DNA from: Pagrus major
Taxonomy: Eukaryota > Chordata > Actinopteri > Spariformes > Sparidae
DNA: 64,000 bases
Direction: 5' to 3'
Assembly: GCF_040436345.1 (NCBI RefSeq)
Contig: NC_133219.1
Span: forward strand, 17,816,958 to 17,880,957
The notes beneath the pieces are model-generated. The model did not search any database. It saw only the letters and a program-made list of their open reading frames with translations, and had not been told where the DNA came from. Positions 20,801 through 35,500 of this stretch are shown here, in pieces; position 1 is the first letter of the stretch, and every line of letters starts with the position of its first letter. The position numbers and the translations under genes were made by a program.

Positions 20801-23800
20801 TACTGAGTCAAAGAGGTCAGTATATGTGGAGATGCTGCAAAAATGATTCTCTGTCCTGTTCAGTGTGTAATTATATTACAAAAATCTAATTTCCAATGGC
20901 ATCAAAGAATATTTGACATAGCTACATAACATGTGATGGACTGTTGTGAAAGCACTGTCTGGCAGTTAGGGAGCTTGTTGGGAAACTGCTACCCATGTCA
21001 CAATCCAAACAACTCATAAATTTGGGCAATGGCTGTTTCTTATCTATAAAAGAATTTTAGCAGATAATCAACCACAATCAAGATGTCTCATTCTTTTCTA
21101 AAAATGTGTCTAGCGGCAGGATTCTAGACAAAAATACACATTATAAATAAACAAATTGCCTAGCTTTGGGTTCTTGGAAACTGTGAGTAGACCATGTGAG
21201 TGAAAAACAGATTAAGTGAACTCACGATAAAGCCAAAGACCACAGTGGAGAAGAACCCGCCGATGAATCCCTCCCAGGTCTTCTTAGGGGAGAGCTGCGG
21301 GGAGGGGCAGAGACAGAAACAGAGGCCGTCTTTCACATCAGCATGACATCAGCCTCATTACGAACTACATGTGATTTAAAATAAACCTCAGCTCTGTGTT
21401 ACTGAATGGCTCTGTGTGGATAGATGTACAGCCTTGTCAAAATTATTTTTCATGCTCTTACCCTGAGTTTAATCTTGTGAAGTTTGACCCAGTGATGCTA
21501 AGTACACTTGAGGAAGATTACAAGAAAAAGTATCTCAATTGTTCACTTTCAAAGAGTTTGAAGTGCTTCTCAATCTATCCGTAAAGCTGTTTTAATGATC
21601 ACAGGGGCGGGAACACCTGCATCGGCATGCGGCCCAGATTCACCTGGTTTTTCCTTTTACGGGCCATGTGTATCTTCAGTTTGCAAAACCATCACTGAGC
21701 ACTCTCACTGTTTAAACCATATAAACTGATTAAAAATTCTTACACTTTATTTTTTGTGTATTTTCGTAATCGTCAAGACAGAGAAACTCTACTGCTGGTT
21801 TCTTGTAGTGATGCTGATCTGTTAATGGAAATTCTCTCTACTTTTGCACCTCTCATAGACAGCAAAGCCACTAAATGTAATGCAAATCCCTAAAATAAGA
21901 ACAACATAAGAGTGTATGATATACCTTGATCAGTGGAGTCCTCCCGAAGAAGAATCCAAACAAGTAGGCCATAATGTCATTACAGATCACAATGGAGATG
22001 GGGACAATGAACCTGGAGGAAGGAATTTCCACAATATTACATCAAAATCTGATTAATTCTGCCTTTAACTGTGTTTGCTCTGCTATGAATTGCCACTGCA
22101 GCAGGGAAGAATAACTTGTGTGGTAATCTAACGTGGCAGCATGTTACAAAAATTGTGAAAATAAAGAGAGAACTATTATAAATCTAGTTTAATACATCAC
22201 GTAAACATTTAAAGGTGCACTATGTAGTTTTGGGGAAGGGATTTTACTAAGAAGAGAAAGATCATCACTGACTGATTTTTTGAGAACAGATTGTTGATTC
22301 AGTTATGGAAAAAAATTAATATTTCTGAGTTACCTCAGTAATATTCTAAATATTAAAATACTGATTCTGATTTTCAGTTTCTTCTCCAAAACCACATAGT
22401 GCCCCTTTAATTAAAATAATAAATGCTAAATTTCTATACACTACTTGGGACTTTTAAATTAACTGCCTCGGGTAACTTTCTGTAGCATTATCCAAACCTA
22501 CAAGCCTACATGAAGAGCACCAAAACAGTGAGAACACACTTGTGACGACACATAGTCAGTGAGAACAAGGCAGGTTTCCTACGGTCTGACTGCGTCCTGC
22601 TTACCAGATCATCCCTTCAAACAGGTTCTGAATGACAAGGTGGGACTGAGTTACCACAATCAACAGGGTCACATGGGTCCAAGCAAACTGGAATGGCAAA
22701 CACAAGCACAAACACCACAGCGTCACTGCACTGGAATGTAGCCACGCCTGCTCAGAAGTTGGCTCGCGTCAGAAAACAGTGGAATCATAACGAACAGACA
22801 GACGAGGTGAATGACACCGACAAAACCACACTGCAGAGTGAGATGATACACATGTCAAAAACATCAAGGCAAAGAGGTGATGGTGTGTGAAGAGCAGACA
22901 GCAGGTGGAATAGCTTTGTCAAACATAACGGGAAGAATGTTGAAGAAGATACATGCGCCACAATGATTAAACTTTAAGTAAACCACAACACAGCAACATA
23001 ATAAACCCAAACAGTAACTCTATTACTCTACAGACTTAGCTCCCTTTGAACTTTTTGGTTCACGATAATGTAGTTGTAGGAATCTAATGGTGTTTTGGGG
23101 CCTGGACCCTTAAAAAATATACACTCATGACACTTAAAATAACTGAATAAGAGATAAAAATCCAACAATTCAATACATCCTTTTAAATTTAAACCAACAA
23201 TAAATGCTAATGAAAGATACTAATAAAGTTAGTTTGGGCCATGATGTTTTGCTGTGCATAAAGGTGCCCACAGATGGCAGAAAAACAACAAATGTGAAGT
23301 GAAATAATGCTGAAGCCATTGCAGAAGTCCTGCATTTATCCAGGATCTCACTTTAATGTGGACAGCTAATCTGTGAGTAAAACAGTACAACATGAAGGTA
23401 AAGCATTTAGAGCTAAAAAAAACATGAGAAAAATGTCTCATGTCCAAAAAGACTTCTACAATGGCAATACTATAAGATGTTTCTGAAACCTTGTCAAAGG
23501 AACAAAACAAGAAGGAAGAAGCGGTGGAGGAGGTGGAGCAGTGAGGTTAGTGTTGAAGTAGAGAGGAGAACGAGGAGGACGAGGAAGACAAGGAGGACGA
23601 GGAGGAGGAGGAGAGGGTTACTTGGCTTATACACACCATATAAAACTGCAGGCGGTAATGTTTCTTCACTAAACTCAGCACAAACATGCAGAAACCTGTG
23701 AAAGAGTAGACAACATGCTGTCAGTTTTTACTCCGAGTTGGAAAAGTAAATGGTAGATTAAAAAAACACATATCACATATAACAACTGATTTACTGTACA

Positions 23801-26468
23801 CTGTATGGGGAGGTGTGTGAAGCATGCCTGTGACTGAACAATTCTTTCTTAAACACAAACGTCTAGGGGTATTTTATTCTTTGATGATTCTGACTTTAAA
23901 TCAGGCGCATGAATCTGAATAGAGGAGAGGTGACGGCTGAAAGCTCCTGTGTCAGGTTTGTCAACATAAACCTGGGAGGGCTCTCAGGGGAGCCGTTACT
24001 GCCAACAGATGGAGAAGATGCTGTCTACTTCAAAATGTCCTTGGGGCTTAAAACTGCCGCCGACGCCTGGCTGGGTCAACTGAAAGACAACGAAGTCAGC
24101 AACGCTCAGGAAGAAATGTGTTCACTGCGCTGACGATTAACCACTAAGAGATCAGCAGACAGAAAGCTATTGTTACAACAGCAGCTAGTAAAAATTTGAC
24201 AGCTACTGATACAGTATGATCTGTGTGTTTATATTCAACACTTCTGCATTTGATATATGAATAATTAAGGGTCCATAGGCATCATATCATATCATATTAT
24301 CCACAAAGTTACATATACTTATGTTAATTTTGATCTAACACATGATAAAAGGCCCTTAAAACATATTTCCTCAATCAGCTTTTTATAATGATGAGAATCA
24401 GGATTTCAGAACATTTAAATTAAAATGCGATGACAGTTATTATGTTGTTTGCATAAACTGTTAGCACTGCCAAAATTGACTCATAAATTGTGATTATTTA
24501 ATGTTGAAGGAGCACTATGTAGTTTTGGGGAAGACACTTTAATCAGAAGAGAAAGATCTTCATTGACTGATGTTTTATGCCTACACAAACTAAATAAACA
24601 AACTCTCTTTGTTTTCATGTCTGAATAAACTGAATAAACAAACTGACCTTAAAGGACAACACAATCTCATACTGTTTTACTTTGTTTATATTAGGCGGAC
24701 CCTGCCACCTTTCTAGCTTCAAACAGTGTTCTGGGGACCTTTTTTTCCTCATTAATATTGTAAATATTACATTTCTGAGTTTGAATTTCTTCTATACAAC
24801 TACATAGTGCCCCTTTAAAGAGAAATACTTTACATTTGACAACAATGTTTTCAGGAAATTTTAGGGTTTTATATGTCGTTTGAATTAAGCGATCAATCAT
24901 AGTGAACATTGTTGCATGCCTGCTTTTAATTTGATCAAAGTTAATAAAAAATAATAATTCTGTATTAATGCAGCTGAAAGTGAAAACTGGTTTGACATGT
25001 GTTCAGTGCATCACCATGCAATGACAACACTGACAGACTGACTAAAATAAAAGCAAACGATACTTTGGCCGATACTGATTTTGACACTGAGAAATAAAAT
25101 AATCTGATAACGATATATCAGCAAATCTTTTCTTATTTAACAATAACATATAACATAAGCAACCGTTTTGGTTATCAAACAATCACGACTGAGCAAAACA
25201 TGTTAAAATAATATCAGACATCATGACCTAAGTCATATCTTTGGCAGTTCTGTACTGCAATTTCTAGTTTGTCGGCTCTATCCCTCGAGGTCGAGAATGA
25301 TGCTCTTTGTTCTGTTGATCTATTTTTGGACTCTTTTAAGTTCAATCTTGGCTTTTAATGTTCTTCTGCTTTTGGGATAGTTCCAGGTGGCAGATTGGAC
25401 TTTGGTTGCTCCTGCCTCTCTTTCCGTTTCATTTTCAACTGTACTTATTTAAGTAACTTATTACTTTATTCTAATTCTACGCTTCTGTTAGCTTTAAAAT
25501 CACTGTTCTGTCTCAGATGACGGTTTGCAAGGGTTGCTCGTCCTTGGCATTGTTTTTTCTAGGTGTTGATGTTGACCCGATTTCAAAAGCAGAATGATGA
25601 TGCTACTTTGAATTCTTCAGGAAAATGCCTGTCAGAGTTGGATTATCTCAAGTAACTTTCAAATTCATGTTAGGTGATCTATTGTGTACTGACATGAATT
25701 GAAACTTAGTGTGTGACAGAAAATTTAAAACACTATGGTGGTTGTTGAACTTAATCAGCATCAATGTTAAATATATGCAACTCACAGTATCATTAGCAAC
25801 AAGTAGCTTGATACAGGCAACAGCTCAATGTTGTGGCTTTATGACACATCCGGCTGCAATTTACCAGAGCAATAAAATATCCTATCAGTGAATCAAAGTT
25901 CCAGAGAAAAAGAGGAGCTCATGTTGTTGTAAATCAGTTTGTAAACTCAAGAGTTCATACGGTTTCCCTGAGGTCTTTAAGTCTCTTTTTGCTCTATTTT
26001 CTCCCCAGTAATGTTATTTGTAACTTAACTCTACCATACACACAGGCTGTGTCTGGTGAAATCTGATCCGCCTCTAAAGAAATCGTGAGCAGAAGCGGGG
26101 GGGTGGCAAAGAGTGTGTGTGTTTTGCGAGATACAGCAGTTGTATTGTCTTGAAGGCGGGACCCACCTGCAAGGTACAAAGCGAAGGAGATGAAGCGGTG
26201 ATAGCGAGCCAGGAACTGCAGAGGTTCCTCTCTCTGCACCAGAGCCCCAAAGTAATCTGCTAAAGTTTCACCATAGAAGAAGTAGTTGACACAAATCAGG
26301 AAGTACCTAAACAAAACAAAACAAAAAAGGAATTAGCTTTTGTTTATTCTTCAGTTAGTTTGAGTGCCTCTTGGCATGGAGCCTTGTTGTCAGCTGTGTT
26401 CACTTCAGTCTAAAATGTGTTAATGTATGAAAGAATGTGTGTGTACTTTCTTGCTGTACATTGACCAG

Positions 26469-26510
<42 letters not shown>

Positions 26511-29500
26511 ACGCGCATGTGCATGTGCATGCTTGTGTGTTGTTATGACGGGTGGCCTTGGTGAAAGGGGCAAGTTTCAATTAGCCTTCATTTGCTTCCA
26601 ACATGGCAGTGATCTTTGCTCCTGGCTGCACTGAGTGCTGCTGTGACATACTGTGGGTGTGTGGGTGTGTATGCAAAGGTGACGTGTTAACAAAAACACT
26701 GGAGAAGTAGAAATAAGAGCGAACTCAGGCGGTAGGTAGGTGTTGCATATTCAGCCACTACCTGCAGACGAAGCTGGCTTGAGTCAGCGTTTTACTGAAG
26801 GAACAATAGAGTTAAATGGAGCGAGGCTGCCAGAAGAAATCACTAAGAGCTACTTTTAAAAGAGAAACTCGGCCTGTTTTGTATTTTGAATCTTCTTGCA
26901 TTACATTACACCGTGAAGACAGATTGGAATTAATATATAGACGCAGCACTCTGGTGGCATGGCGGTTTTTTTTTAGCAGGCAACTGTGGTCGAGATGTAA
27001 AAATAGGACTAAGTATCATTTAAATTTTGTTTTACCTGTGGTGAAATGGTACCTGAGTTTCTGTATAGTTTGCTTTTTATTTATCAAAAAGAAGCTAAAA
27101 AAAATAAAAATAAAGGACGAATATCTTCCAGAATTTTCTGCAAAATTGAAACTTCCTAAAAATATTTTCCTTTTCGAAATACAAATATTCTACATTCTGA
27201 AATCACTTTGACCAGCGGGATTGGTGCAGATTTGATTCTTTTCTGATTCCTGAAACATGTGCTGTCCTGTTGACGCATCTCTGAACAAAACAATGGTCAA
27301 ATTACTGCACCACTTGAGTACTGAAAAAAAACACTCTCACCTAAAACACACTGCTACAGTGACATTTCAGCATATATTAAAGTTAAAGTTCTGTAGTATT
27401 GCTCTTCTAACAGCGGAGAAACACTGGAGCTCGAAGCACCACCAAGTGCTGCAAAGTTACAGAGTTAGAAATAGTATCACTGCTGTTTGAGTGTTGTTAG
27501 GTACTTATTCCACATATTTGGCAATTTTGTCTAAAAAGAGAGTGAGAGGGACGAGCTGCAGGCAGAAGAGAAACCCCTCCCTGCAGACTCTCTCACAAGG
27601 CGATGAACCTTTTAATGTCATTTGTGCAGAAGAGGCACCTCCCTGCTTTTTCAGATACACATAAAATGCCATGTATTATACATTCATGCGGTTATTAGAG
27701 ACCAGCTCTTAAACCATTCTGTGTTCATAATAGATCTATAATATATCTGTTGTTCACTGTGAAATCCATTCTCCTTACCAGCTTAGTGTCCTGAACCAGG
27801 GCAGTTCATAGGAATGGTAAACTCTGTAGCCGATGGTAATGATTTCTTGGAAACACTTGATTTGGACGGTCATAACCTACATCAGATGATGGGAAAGAGC
27901 AGAAATAAGACATGAATGAGCTCAGGCCTGAGAAACAAACAGAAGGGTCAGTGCTGACACTAGTGTATTTGCAAAGCTTTAAATAAAAAATAGGACAGAT
28001 GCACTTACCACTAATATTAGAGCGATAGGTCCCATATAGATGATGAGGAAAAAGCCTGAAATCATGGCTAAAGACAGAACCCCCCGTATCCAGTAATTCT
28101 TCCATCTGTGGAGAATAGAAATCGACTTTACTACCTTAAAATTACATGAATGTTTGATTAATTCATTTAAGCTTCATTTGAGTTTTCATTTTTAAAAAAA
28201 GAGAGTAGAAAGTGAACATGGTACAGTTGTGTAAGATATCAAAAAATATCAATGCTGAGTATTTGAAACTGTATCAATACTTATTTTCCACAGTATCTAC
28301 ACTGATACCAGCTGTGCTTTCTCACTTTCTCTTCTCTCTGAGAGCGAGCTGACATACACTGCTGCAGTGTCCACATAAGCCCACTTTCTCACAGTCTTCT
28401 GGCTATGGTCAGAAATAATTTATCTCAAATGCTGTATTAAAGCTTGTTATATTTATCCTTAAATAAAAATACATTTATGTCCTTAATGTTAACCTTTCAA
28501 CCTTTTCCCATGTTATCTGATATCAATATCATCTTTCAGGCATATGTAAGTTGGAAATTCCAGTATTGTGACAACACTATGACACAGATACTTGATTTGA
28601 TTTCTATATTTCAAGTTATAAAACATGGACAGCATAAAATTCAACATTAGAGCCAAGAAATTAAAACAGTAGATCATGACTAGCGGAGCTTTTGAATTTA
28701 CAGGGCTGATGTGCTTATTTTTATCAGTTGACAAGTGTGTGATAACAAAGAGGGAGCCAATTACAATTATTTTTTGATTATTGATTAATCTGCTGATTAT
28801 TTTCACAATTCATCAATTAATTATTTAGTCCAAAAGTGTCAAAAAATTGTGCAGAATGTTAAGTGACATCTTTAAATTGCTTCCTCTGTCCAATAAATGG
28901 TCCTAAACCCAAAGACTCTTCATTATTTGTCATCAATGACAGAGAGAGGCAGCAAATCCTTTCATTTAAAAAACTGGAACCAGCAAAACAGACATTTTTG
29001 CTTGAAAACTGTCTGAAACGATCCAAATGAATTGTCTTTTGATGGACTAATCAATTGATTAACTAATCATCGCAGCTCTTATGGCCACCATAAAAATGGA
29101 GCTGATCCATCTCATAAAGTTAAGATATTTCACAAGTTAGGTGAAAACCTTGACCTGGTGATGGCACCGGAGAAAAAGGGGATCAAGCAAATAGCTAGGA
29201 TTCATCCTCTAGGAACAATGACTATTTGCACAAACTTTTATGGTAACTCATTCAATTAATTATAATTGTTGAAACATTTCTGTCTGGACTTGGAGTGATC
29301 AACATGTAGGCTGTCAGGCCTTTTTCCATGCTGCTGGTGTCATAGTTACAAGTTGTCATTTTGATTGGTTGTCAACCTTAAAAAGGACAGTCTTATGCCA
29401 GTGTCGAGGCCGACTACAGATGAGACAGAACAGATATGGACACAAGTGGATGTGCTACAGATTAGAGACAGCGTTAACCAAAATGGACTCAAACATGACA

Positions 29501-32500
29501 AGACGACTCGGGTGGTCCAGTGTGGACTGGCCCAACGATGCGATACACTGAGTGAGTACATTTTTTGGCAATCAAGGTCAGCACATATTTGGCCCTTTAG
29601 GAGCTGGTATAGCCAGAAGGCTTAACGGTAATAAATCCTGAAAACATAACTAAACCAGTACTACCTGTGCCTTCACACTAGCATGCCTAAAAATATGGAA
29701 TGAGGCCTCGTCCTCAGAGTGTTTTTCACAACACATCATGCAGCGCGTGTTGCTGTGAGGCACACTGCTGCACTGCCTGCTGCCTGGGAGCAAAACAAAA
29801 GAGAGGAGACAGCGAAAAGCTGCACAGGAGCCAAGCAGGGCAGAGTGCCTGGTGCCTGCTGTATGAATGGAGAAGAAAAACAGCTGCATCATGAAAAAAA
29901 AGCTGCTGCTGCTTCCACTAGGCACTGTGGGCTCTCTCTCTATCTCTATCTCTCTGACTCCATCCCGCCATCACTCACTTTCTGTCGTTACAACTACCTC
30001 CTTTCCTCCTGTCTTCACCTTCAAGACTATCTATTCATCCTCTGGTGTCATTTTGCTCTTTTGTTCATCTGCTGCTCCTCATCTCTAGTACATCTTCCTC
30101 ATCTCTCTTTATCTCTCTCTTCTTCCTTCCTCTGATTTCCTTTTCTTCCCTTTCTCCTTCCTTTTCCCCCATCCCCCTTTCTCCCTCTCTCTGCAGTCTG
30201 TTCATCCCCAGGTCTCTCTGCAGCACACCGGCTCCTATGGCACTCGAGCCTGCAGGGATTAGTGCTTCCCTCCCCATGAGCCTTTAAGCCCTGTGACCTG
30301 GTCGTCACTCATTGGTCACACCCACCACTTCTCATCTGTATATCAAACAGGGTCTCGTTCATTTGTGGTGCTGCTGACTTGTACTGGCACAGATTGACAA
30401 GTGTAACGGTCCTGAAGTATTGGCAAGAAGCGTTCCCACTCCACAAGAATGTAAACTGTGCAATAACAGTTATTTTAATGACTAATGAATGTTTGTGTAA
30501 AGCTTTAACTCCAGCCTTTAATGCGTTTCACACACTTTACTTTGTTGTGTTTATTTCAACTTTCTCTTTCTAACTATGCTATGTAAGGTTATGAAGATGG
30601 AGATTAGTCCCCATTAAGCACAGACATGAAAGTATGATGGAACTGGCGAGGCTTTTCCAGAGGCTTTGTGTGCATAAAAGCAGATATCTCCAAGCCAAGT
30701 TTTCCTTAATAAAAGCTACTTGCTGTCAATGTCACACCAAAATATCATTCTTTTCCTGGTTACTTTAAAAATAGGATAAAGCAGTACATGTTTTTGAGCA
30801 TCTTTAAAAGGTCATGACATAAAATCCCACCAAACAAAATACTATTTGCATGAGTAACAACAACAGTTCGCACAACAGATGCACAACAGCACTTCACATT
30901 CAAGTGCATAAGAAATACTTGAATATATCAACGTGTGATGGTTCAGTGACTTATCGCAGGTGTGTCAATTCAGGGAAACTGGATTATTTTTTCCTTTGCC
31001 AACCCCACTGATGGGTTTATCTTAAAATCTATAAACAATCCTAACCACCACATGGGAACTTAACATGCCTTATTGAGGCTGGGCATACTTGGTGATCCAT
31101 TCACAAGTAGACAACTTCCGACTCTATATGCAAATATACACCTCACTGGAACAAACAGATATACGTATATTTGTCGAATTAACAAGTGGGCCCAAATAGT
31201 TAAGAATGTGTTGTAGACAGAGTTCCCAAAGATCATACACTTTAGCGTAACAAGTAGGGGTTGACAGATATGTTTTTTTTTCAGGGCTGATAATGATACA
31301 GATTATTAGTAATCCAGGAGACCAATAACCAAATATTGGAACAAATATAATAATCTTACTTTCAAAGTCGAGAATAACCAGTGATGGAATGTAACCAACT
31401 ACAATTTACTCAAGCACTGTACTTATGTACAATTTTGAGGTACTTTGCTTCAGTATTTCTGCTACTTACTGATCTGTTGCAGATTCAGTTTATTCTGATC
31501 TGATCTGAATTGAGATTGTTGGTTAAATGTCAGAAACATGAATATACAATCCTGTGATTCTGAACAAAAAAGATTTAGTGAACAAAATTATCAGCAGTCG
31601 CTGATCAAATGCAGAGAAACTGTACGGACAGATTTTTTCTGAACTCTGGTACGCTGTAAATTAACTACCAACTGCATTAATAAGACCTTGTTCAAACATG
31701 TCTGCAGGTTCCAGTCTATTTCTGGTCCAATTAACCTACATGCATAGGGGAGAGATGATCAATCACTCTGTCAGGGTCTTTTCATGAACAATGTAGGGAA
31801 AACTGCTTGTAACAGCAAAATTATGGCCGTCATACATTTGAACCTCAAGCTTCTTTGGTTAAAGGTTTGTAAAATTAGACCCTGTTTTTTCATTTCTGTA
31901 AAATTAAGACTTTGAGCACTGAGCTTGTGAAGTTTGCTTTTTTTGACCTACTTGTAATCTAAGATTTCACACTTCTCCTCCTTCTTTTAGGGTTTCTGGC
32001 TATAAAAATAGCACAATCTCATAGCTGACACATGCATGCAAATACAATCTTTGTTAAAGTCTGGATGAGTGATTTACTCTGCCATTTTGTTAAAAATTCA
32101 TCTGTAATGAATACACTTAATCTCATTTGAAGCTATTTGTTTGAACATAGAAATGATGAGATACAGTTCAGCAGTGGGCCACTGTTTTTACTGGCTTGAT
32201 ACCAACTTGGACAAAGCCAGTTCAGCCAAAATGGACTCCTCTGAGAATATCTACGTAAGTGCTAAATGTTAGATCCTTGTACCATCATCACACCACACAG
32301 CAGAGTGGCAGAATCAGGCCACAGAGTAATTCCTGTGAAATCTCTAAGCAGTGACTACACCAGGGTGCACTTCAAGAACGAACAGCTGTTGGCATCCATC
32401 TCTTGTGAGTATCTGCGTTTAAGCAGAGTGTACTGTACCTGGGCGGCAGGCCCTCCAGAGCTTTGTTCAGGTACTGTGGAGTGTTGTCTGCTGTGGAGAG

Positions 32501-35500
32501 AGGAACATCTGGAGTGTCTGCTTTGGAGTCACCGTCACATTCTCCTTCCACGTCGCCTTGCAGGCCCAGCCTGTCATCACCATCACCCTCCTGCAGGGAC
32601 AAGCACAGACGCACCCAGATATTCAAATACTGAGACTTGAGATAGTGAGCAATCACTGTGTAGAAAACACAGCCAGCCAGACAGACAGACAGCGGGGCAG
32701 TGTGCACAAGGTGATAACAGAAGCATATGATGCTGCATCGTCCTATAAAGAGAAAGGATGAACACTGTGAGCGCTTCTCAGATGCAAACGACAAGTAAAT
32801 GTTGAGGTAGTCAAATACAGTATAGTCAAGACTGATGTGAGGAGTCACACAGGGCTCGGCAGATGGCGCTTTATTTAGGCCAGAGTTTAGTCTCTCACCT
32901 GGGAGAGGAGGACACTACAGAACTGGTGCATGTGTCCTCTGAGGTTGGCTGGGACTCAAGTAGGTCTGCAAGCGAATGTGGATGTCTGCGTGTGTTTGTT
33001 TTTGTGTGTAACAAATGTCCTATTTTGCACCAGAGACGGCCTCCAGCGATTCAAAACCAGACGACTGTCAGAGACTTTAACCCAACATAATATCTGTAAG
33101 ATGAGGAGATGAGGGTGTGAAGGCTGAGGTTACACAGCTGGTTCTTTTATTTCTAAATTTAGTTATCATCATTTGATGTCAGCGTGACTTTACTGCTTAT
33201 ACAATATGTTCAGAATAATTTATAAGACATACTCCCACATCTTCCCAAATATATCTTGATGTTTGATGCTTATCTAGTGACCTATATCTTAAAGTAAACA
33301 TAAATATTCCACACTTTCATCATATTTCAACGCACACGAATAATACTCAAAAAGTCCACAAAAGGAGAGAGTTTGATTCCAATGTGATCAGGAAGCTGAA
33401 GGATTACTGGCTCAGCCTGACTGAGCTGAAAGTCTAAACCTGGTGTCAACAGGTTAACAGGCTGCTGCCCAGGAGGCAAACATCTTTATTAGGGTTAATG
33501 AATCTTTAATCTGGATTTAATCCCAGTCAACACACACACAGTCTCTATGTGTGCTCTGTTTCTACTATGTGCTGGCAACATACAGCATGTGACATAGTGT
33601 GTGACATAGAATGGCATAATTTAAGATCAGTCATTTATTGTGTACAACACAGCTTGCGTAACTTTAAGTTTCATTTAACCTAAAATAAATAAAAGATTTC
33701 CACATGGATCTGTTTGTGTCCAACACACCTGAATGTTGCTGTGTTTCTGCTCCACCAGAATTTACTGTAAACAAGGTCCTCTGCTAGCAATACAGTAATT
33801 ACAGCTCAGCGAATGCGTCTGATAACAAAAAGTAAAAACAATAATGGGGAGAAAATGTAAATAAGCTGCTGGTCATAGACCAGTCCCAAAAATAGTTACA
33901 AAAATATGTACACATTTTCTTGATTTCTGATATCTAAAATTACCATTGCAAATTAAATTAATTTACAAAAAAGATCCCTTGGCATAAAAAAATAACCTTG
34001 ATTGGCTATATGATAGCCCAATATAAACAATCACAGTCAGCAAGATGTTGAGACAACAGAACTTTGGCATCTTTTTTGCTGCTGCTAAGCAGGAGAACAT
34101 CTGCCATATTTATGAAAGTCATAAATCAGCACTTTGGGTTTGACAAATGCTGACTCAGTGACGACGGAGGGCCAAAACTGAGAAAACATGAAGCATTTTC
34201 AGATTTAGCATTAGCTTGGACATGGACACTCTGACATCATTAATAAGTAAGCACAGTGACATGCTAGAAGATAAGGCCAACACTTTTGTTCTTAAGTTAG
34301 CACCAGTAATGGTCTATCATGTAACAAAGCAGCGAGTGGAGACGCTTCTCCTGCCCAAAAGAGGCTATTTTTACAACCAAGTGAAATTCCTCCCGAGCTC
34401 ATACACCAATTGTTTTCCTTTTGCACTTGAGAGGCTCGCTGATGCTCCTGGACATTTTTTCCCTTTAATGGTTCCTTTTACTCAAACGTTGCTAAATACG
34501 GTCAGTGGGGGCATCAGGGTTAAATCAGAGAGCTTTTCATTTAGAAATACGGCCTCTGATCTCGGTCAGACGCTGTAATTAAGTGGAAAAGTGCTGAAAG
34601 TGGGAGTAGGCTGAGGTTGAGCCAGAGGGGGTCACTTGAGTTTATGTTGGGAGTTCAGGAGAGAAGAGGTGTAATTGAAGATTTCTACTCAGGTTTTAAT
34701 GAGGAGACTGTGGAGAGCTACAGGGTCCTATCTGCTGTGTAACATCACATCTTGACTGAAAAAGGGAAATGGGGAAGACTGCACTGGGACCAGTAGTTCC
34801 CCAGTTTTTTTTTTTTTGTGGCACACAGTGAACACCACACACAAAATCGATGCTGTTGAATTTGCTACACAGCTACAGCTACACATAAATATGATTGAAC
34901 AACTGTTTTCACTCCGCTCATCATGAAACAGAACATGCAAATTCTCCTAATTTTCTCCTAATATGTGAGAATTTAATTTCATATCATTTTAAAGTAGATA
35001 TCTCTGGGTTTACCACCGTTGGTCAGACAAAACAGTTCACCGTGGGATCTGGAACCATTTTCTTTTATAATGAAGACCAAATAATGCAAACATTTTTGTT
35101 AAATTTCAAAGTTGGGAAAAAGCAAAGAGTAAGAAATTAACATACTGAAAACTAATGGCTTATTGTGTAGTACAGATTGCATCAATTTTTAATCAAAAAA
35201 AGTTAATACAAGGCTCTGGATTGCTTGAACCAATTTTACACAACAATTTGTGCTGCAAAATCCTCAATCAGGACAGTCACTGTCAGGCTCTGATGGGAAG
35301 GTTGGCTAATACATGCAGGTATCACTTGACGGCAGCAGCTATTTTCATTATTCTACTTCTATTATTATTGTAATTGTTTACCAACAACACAGCTACCATG
35401 ATAACTTGATAGCTGATAAACTGGCAGACAGAAAACTTAAATCTGCCACTGACTGGTGGCTAACGGTGCTTTCTCACTCTGGTTTCATACAGTTGGTCGA

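Noticed and set aside
26816-27211. 131-codon open frame in cds1 intron 4
   Set aside because: No resemblance to a known protein, Lys/Phe-rich from AT-rich DNA, antisense to cds1.
29365-29625. 86-codon frame in cds1 intron 2 considered as a retroelement piece
   Set aside because: No catalytic or structural motif of a transposon protein is visible and no homologue is recognised.
34216-34578. 120-codon open frame inside cds1 intron 1
   Set aside because: No recognised domain, antisense to cds1, no promoter or splice context; the length is within chance for an 11-kb intron.
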